Part shown: in pieces, positions 15,222 to 16,246 of the stretch
How the letters are laid out: every line of letters starts with the position of its first letter
How positions within the stretch are numbered: the first letter of the stretch is position 1
From: Planctomycetales bacterium
Lineage (GTDB): Bacteria; Planctomycetota; Phycisphaerae; SM23-33
NCBI GenBank assembly: GCA_030592655.1
Contig: JAUVIQ010000039.1
Span: 1-16,246, forward strand
Length of the DNA: 16,246 nucleotides
Reading direction: 5' to 3'
Notes under the pieces: generated by a model
What the model was told of the DNA's origin: nothing
Seen by the model: the letters and a program-made list of their open reading frames with translations, nothing else
Database searches by the model: none
Translations under genes and position numbers: made by a program

Positions 15222-16106
15222 ATGAATGATAAACGCGACATTGTGATAATCGGGCCTGGAAAGGTGGGTACGGCGTTGGGGATTTTGGCTGGCAGGGCGG
15301 GTTGGCGTGTGGTTGGCATAGGTGGTCGGGATGAGGGCAAGGCCCGCGCTGCAGCCGAGGCTGTCGGCGAGGGTGTTCGTTCGGGAAAACCCGAAGAGAT
15401 CGCTCCATTGGGGCAACTTGTGCTGCTGACAGTTTCGGACGACGCCATCGAGCCGGTTTGTCGCAGCCTCGCTGAAGCAGGCTGCTTTGCCGACGGTGCG
15501 GTCGTTGCCCACTGCTGCGGGGCCATCGCTTCGGATGTCCTTTCGTCTGCCCGCGAGTTGTGCGGCTTGGCCATTGGGTCGATGCACCCGCTCCAGACTT
15601 TCCCTGATGTCGATACTGGCCTGGCGAAATTGCCCGGAGCGTACTGCTTCTGCGAGGGCGATGCCGCAGCGGTCGAGGTTTTGGAAGCTCTGGCCCGGGC
15701 AGTCGGGGGAAAACCCGTCAGAATGGAAGCAGCCGGTAAGTTGCTTTATCACGCATCGGCTGTGATGGCGTGCAACTACTTCACAGCCCTGATAGACGCC
15801 GCCCTCGCCACAGCGGGCAAGGCGGGCATAGGACGCGACGACGCCCTGGCTGCCCTTGAGCCGCTGGTCCGCGCGACGATGGATAACGTATTCACCAACG
15901 GCCCGGCGAAGGCCCTGACCGGCCCAATCGCCCGCGGCGACGAAAAACTCATCGCCCGACAGTTCGCCGCCGTGGCCGCCGCCGATAAAAACCTCGGACA
16001 AATCTATCAGGTTCTTGGCCGATGGACGGTTGATGTTGCACTGCGAAAGGGGACTATCGATGCAGAGAAAGCGCAGAAACTGCGAAAGATATTCGCTGCG
16101 GGATAA
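15222..16106 (+). CDS. Rossmann-fold DUF2520 oxidoreductase-like protein
   Basis: GGAAGG lies 8 nt upstream of ATG 15222. The 294-residue protein begins with a nucleotide-binding Rossmann motif, DIVIIGPGKVGTALGILAGR, then LVLLTVSDDAIEPVC (end of the cofactor domain). The second half carries the DUF2520 signatures SMHPLQTFPD, LLYHASAVMACNYFTALIDA and ALTGPIARGD, and is helical as in 6-phosphogluconate dehydrogenase-type C-terminal domains. Members are predicted NAD(P)-dependent oxidoreductases, often found near pantothenate genes, but the substrate is not established. It lies 14 nt after the release-factor-like gene, so both are probably co-transcribed. Confidence 0.92.
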   Translation: MNDKRDIVIIGPGKVGTALGILAGRAGWRVVGIGGRDEGKARAAAEAVGEGVRSGKPEEIAPLGQLVLLTVSDDAIEPVCRSLAEAGCFADGAVVAHCCGAIASDVLSSARELCGLAIGSMHPLQTFPDVDTGLAKLPGAYCFCEGDAAAVEVLEALARAVGGKPVRMEAAGKLLYHASAVMACNYFTALIDAALATAGKAGIGRDDALAALEPLVRATMDNVFTNGPAKALTGPIARGDEKLIARQFAAVAAADKNLGQIYQVLGRWTVDVALRKGTIDAEKAQKLRKIFAAG

Positions 16107-16246
16107 CCGGGAGTTACTTTGATCTGGTTTTAGAATTGCATGGGCTGCGCGTAGGCCTGCCGGATGCCTGTTCATCTTTCCGCAACTTTTCCAGCATTTT
16201 CCGGAGATCGTATTGGTTGTCTTGCGGATATTAGGGACAGCCACCT
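16107..16246. other. Window end without a supported gene
   Basis: No complete gene is seen. On the minus strand a frame without a stop runs from 16230 to 16114 and reads like protein (DNQYDLRKMLEKLRKDEQ), but a TAA at 16231-16233 blocks it upstream. It could be a decayed gene end or a very short gene starting at an internal ATG. The evidence is too slight for a gene call. Confidence 0.3.

Noticed and set aside
15183..16244. 353-residue minus-strand open frame
   Set aside because: It is a shadow of the DUF2520 gene, which has the Rossmann motif, family signatures and a good ribosome site on the plus strand.
1..16246. CRISPR array, rRNA, integrase or IS transposase
   Set aside because: No regularly spaced direct repeats, rRNA sequence, or recombinase motifs were seen on either strand.

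Overview
The window looks like chromosomal DNA of a moderately GC-rich bacterium, most plausibly a planctomycete-type organism of the Phycisphaerae/Sedimentisphaerales kind. The basis for that is a very large DUF4175-like membrane protein, a two-propeller WD40 protein, a minimal type II secretion/pilus assembly operon with two GspF-type proteins, a stand-alone GGQ release-factor-like protein, and dispersed palindromic repeats between genes. The lineage call is an inference; no rRNA or other strong phylogenetic marker lies in the window.

Layout: (1) 2-691 is the 3' part of a four-helix membrane protein. (2) 692-1991 is a small accessory patch: a dispersed palindrome, an AT-rich unknown gene (903-1277) enclosed by a second inverted-repeat pair, and a divergent PD-(D/E)XK-like gene (1360-1896). 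(3) 1992-5282, minus strand, is an approximately 1,100-residue DUF4175-like membrane protein standing alone. (4) 5283-5796 is a 514-bp gene-poor stretch with several exact inverted repeats, a short direct repeat and a second copy of the dispersed palindrome. (5) 5797-7719 is a secreted WD40 double propeller. (6) 7839-12906 is a tight six-gene operon with overlapping start and stop codons: GspE-type ATPase, GspF, a second GspF with an N-terminal membrane extension, and three pseudopilin-like proteins resembling GspI, GspJ and GspK. (7) 12950-13106 is a large nested palindrome. (8) 13214-14326 is a DmpA-type P1/S58 peptidase. (9) 14492-14613 is a strong promoter and tRNA-Arg(UCU), followed 9 nt later by a GGQ release-factor-like gene (14623-15207) and a Rossmann/DUF2520 oxidoreductase-like gene (15222-16106).

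The operon at 7839-12906 is the clearest functional unit. The ATPase would drive an inner-membrane platform made of one or two GspF proteins, which assembles a pseudopilus from the small prepilins. Secretin, major pseudopilin, GspL/M/C and prepilin peptidase are not in the window. The ATPase lacks the N-terminal domain that normally contacts GspL and has a shortened zinc loop, so this is a reduced version of the machine.

No CRISPR array, rRNA, insertion-sequence transposase, integrase or complete phage module was seen. The less ordinary signals are the palindromic repeat families, the AT-rich accessory patch, the reduced secretion ATPase, and the tRNA directly abutting a translation-termination-like gene.
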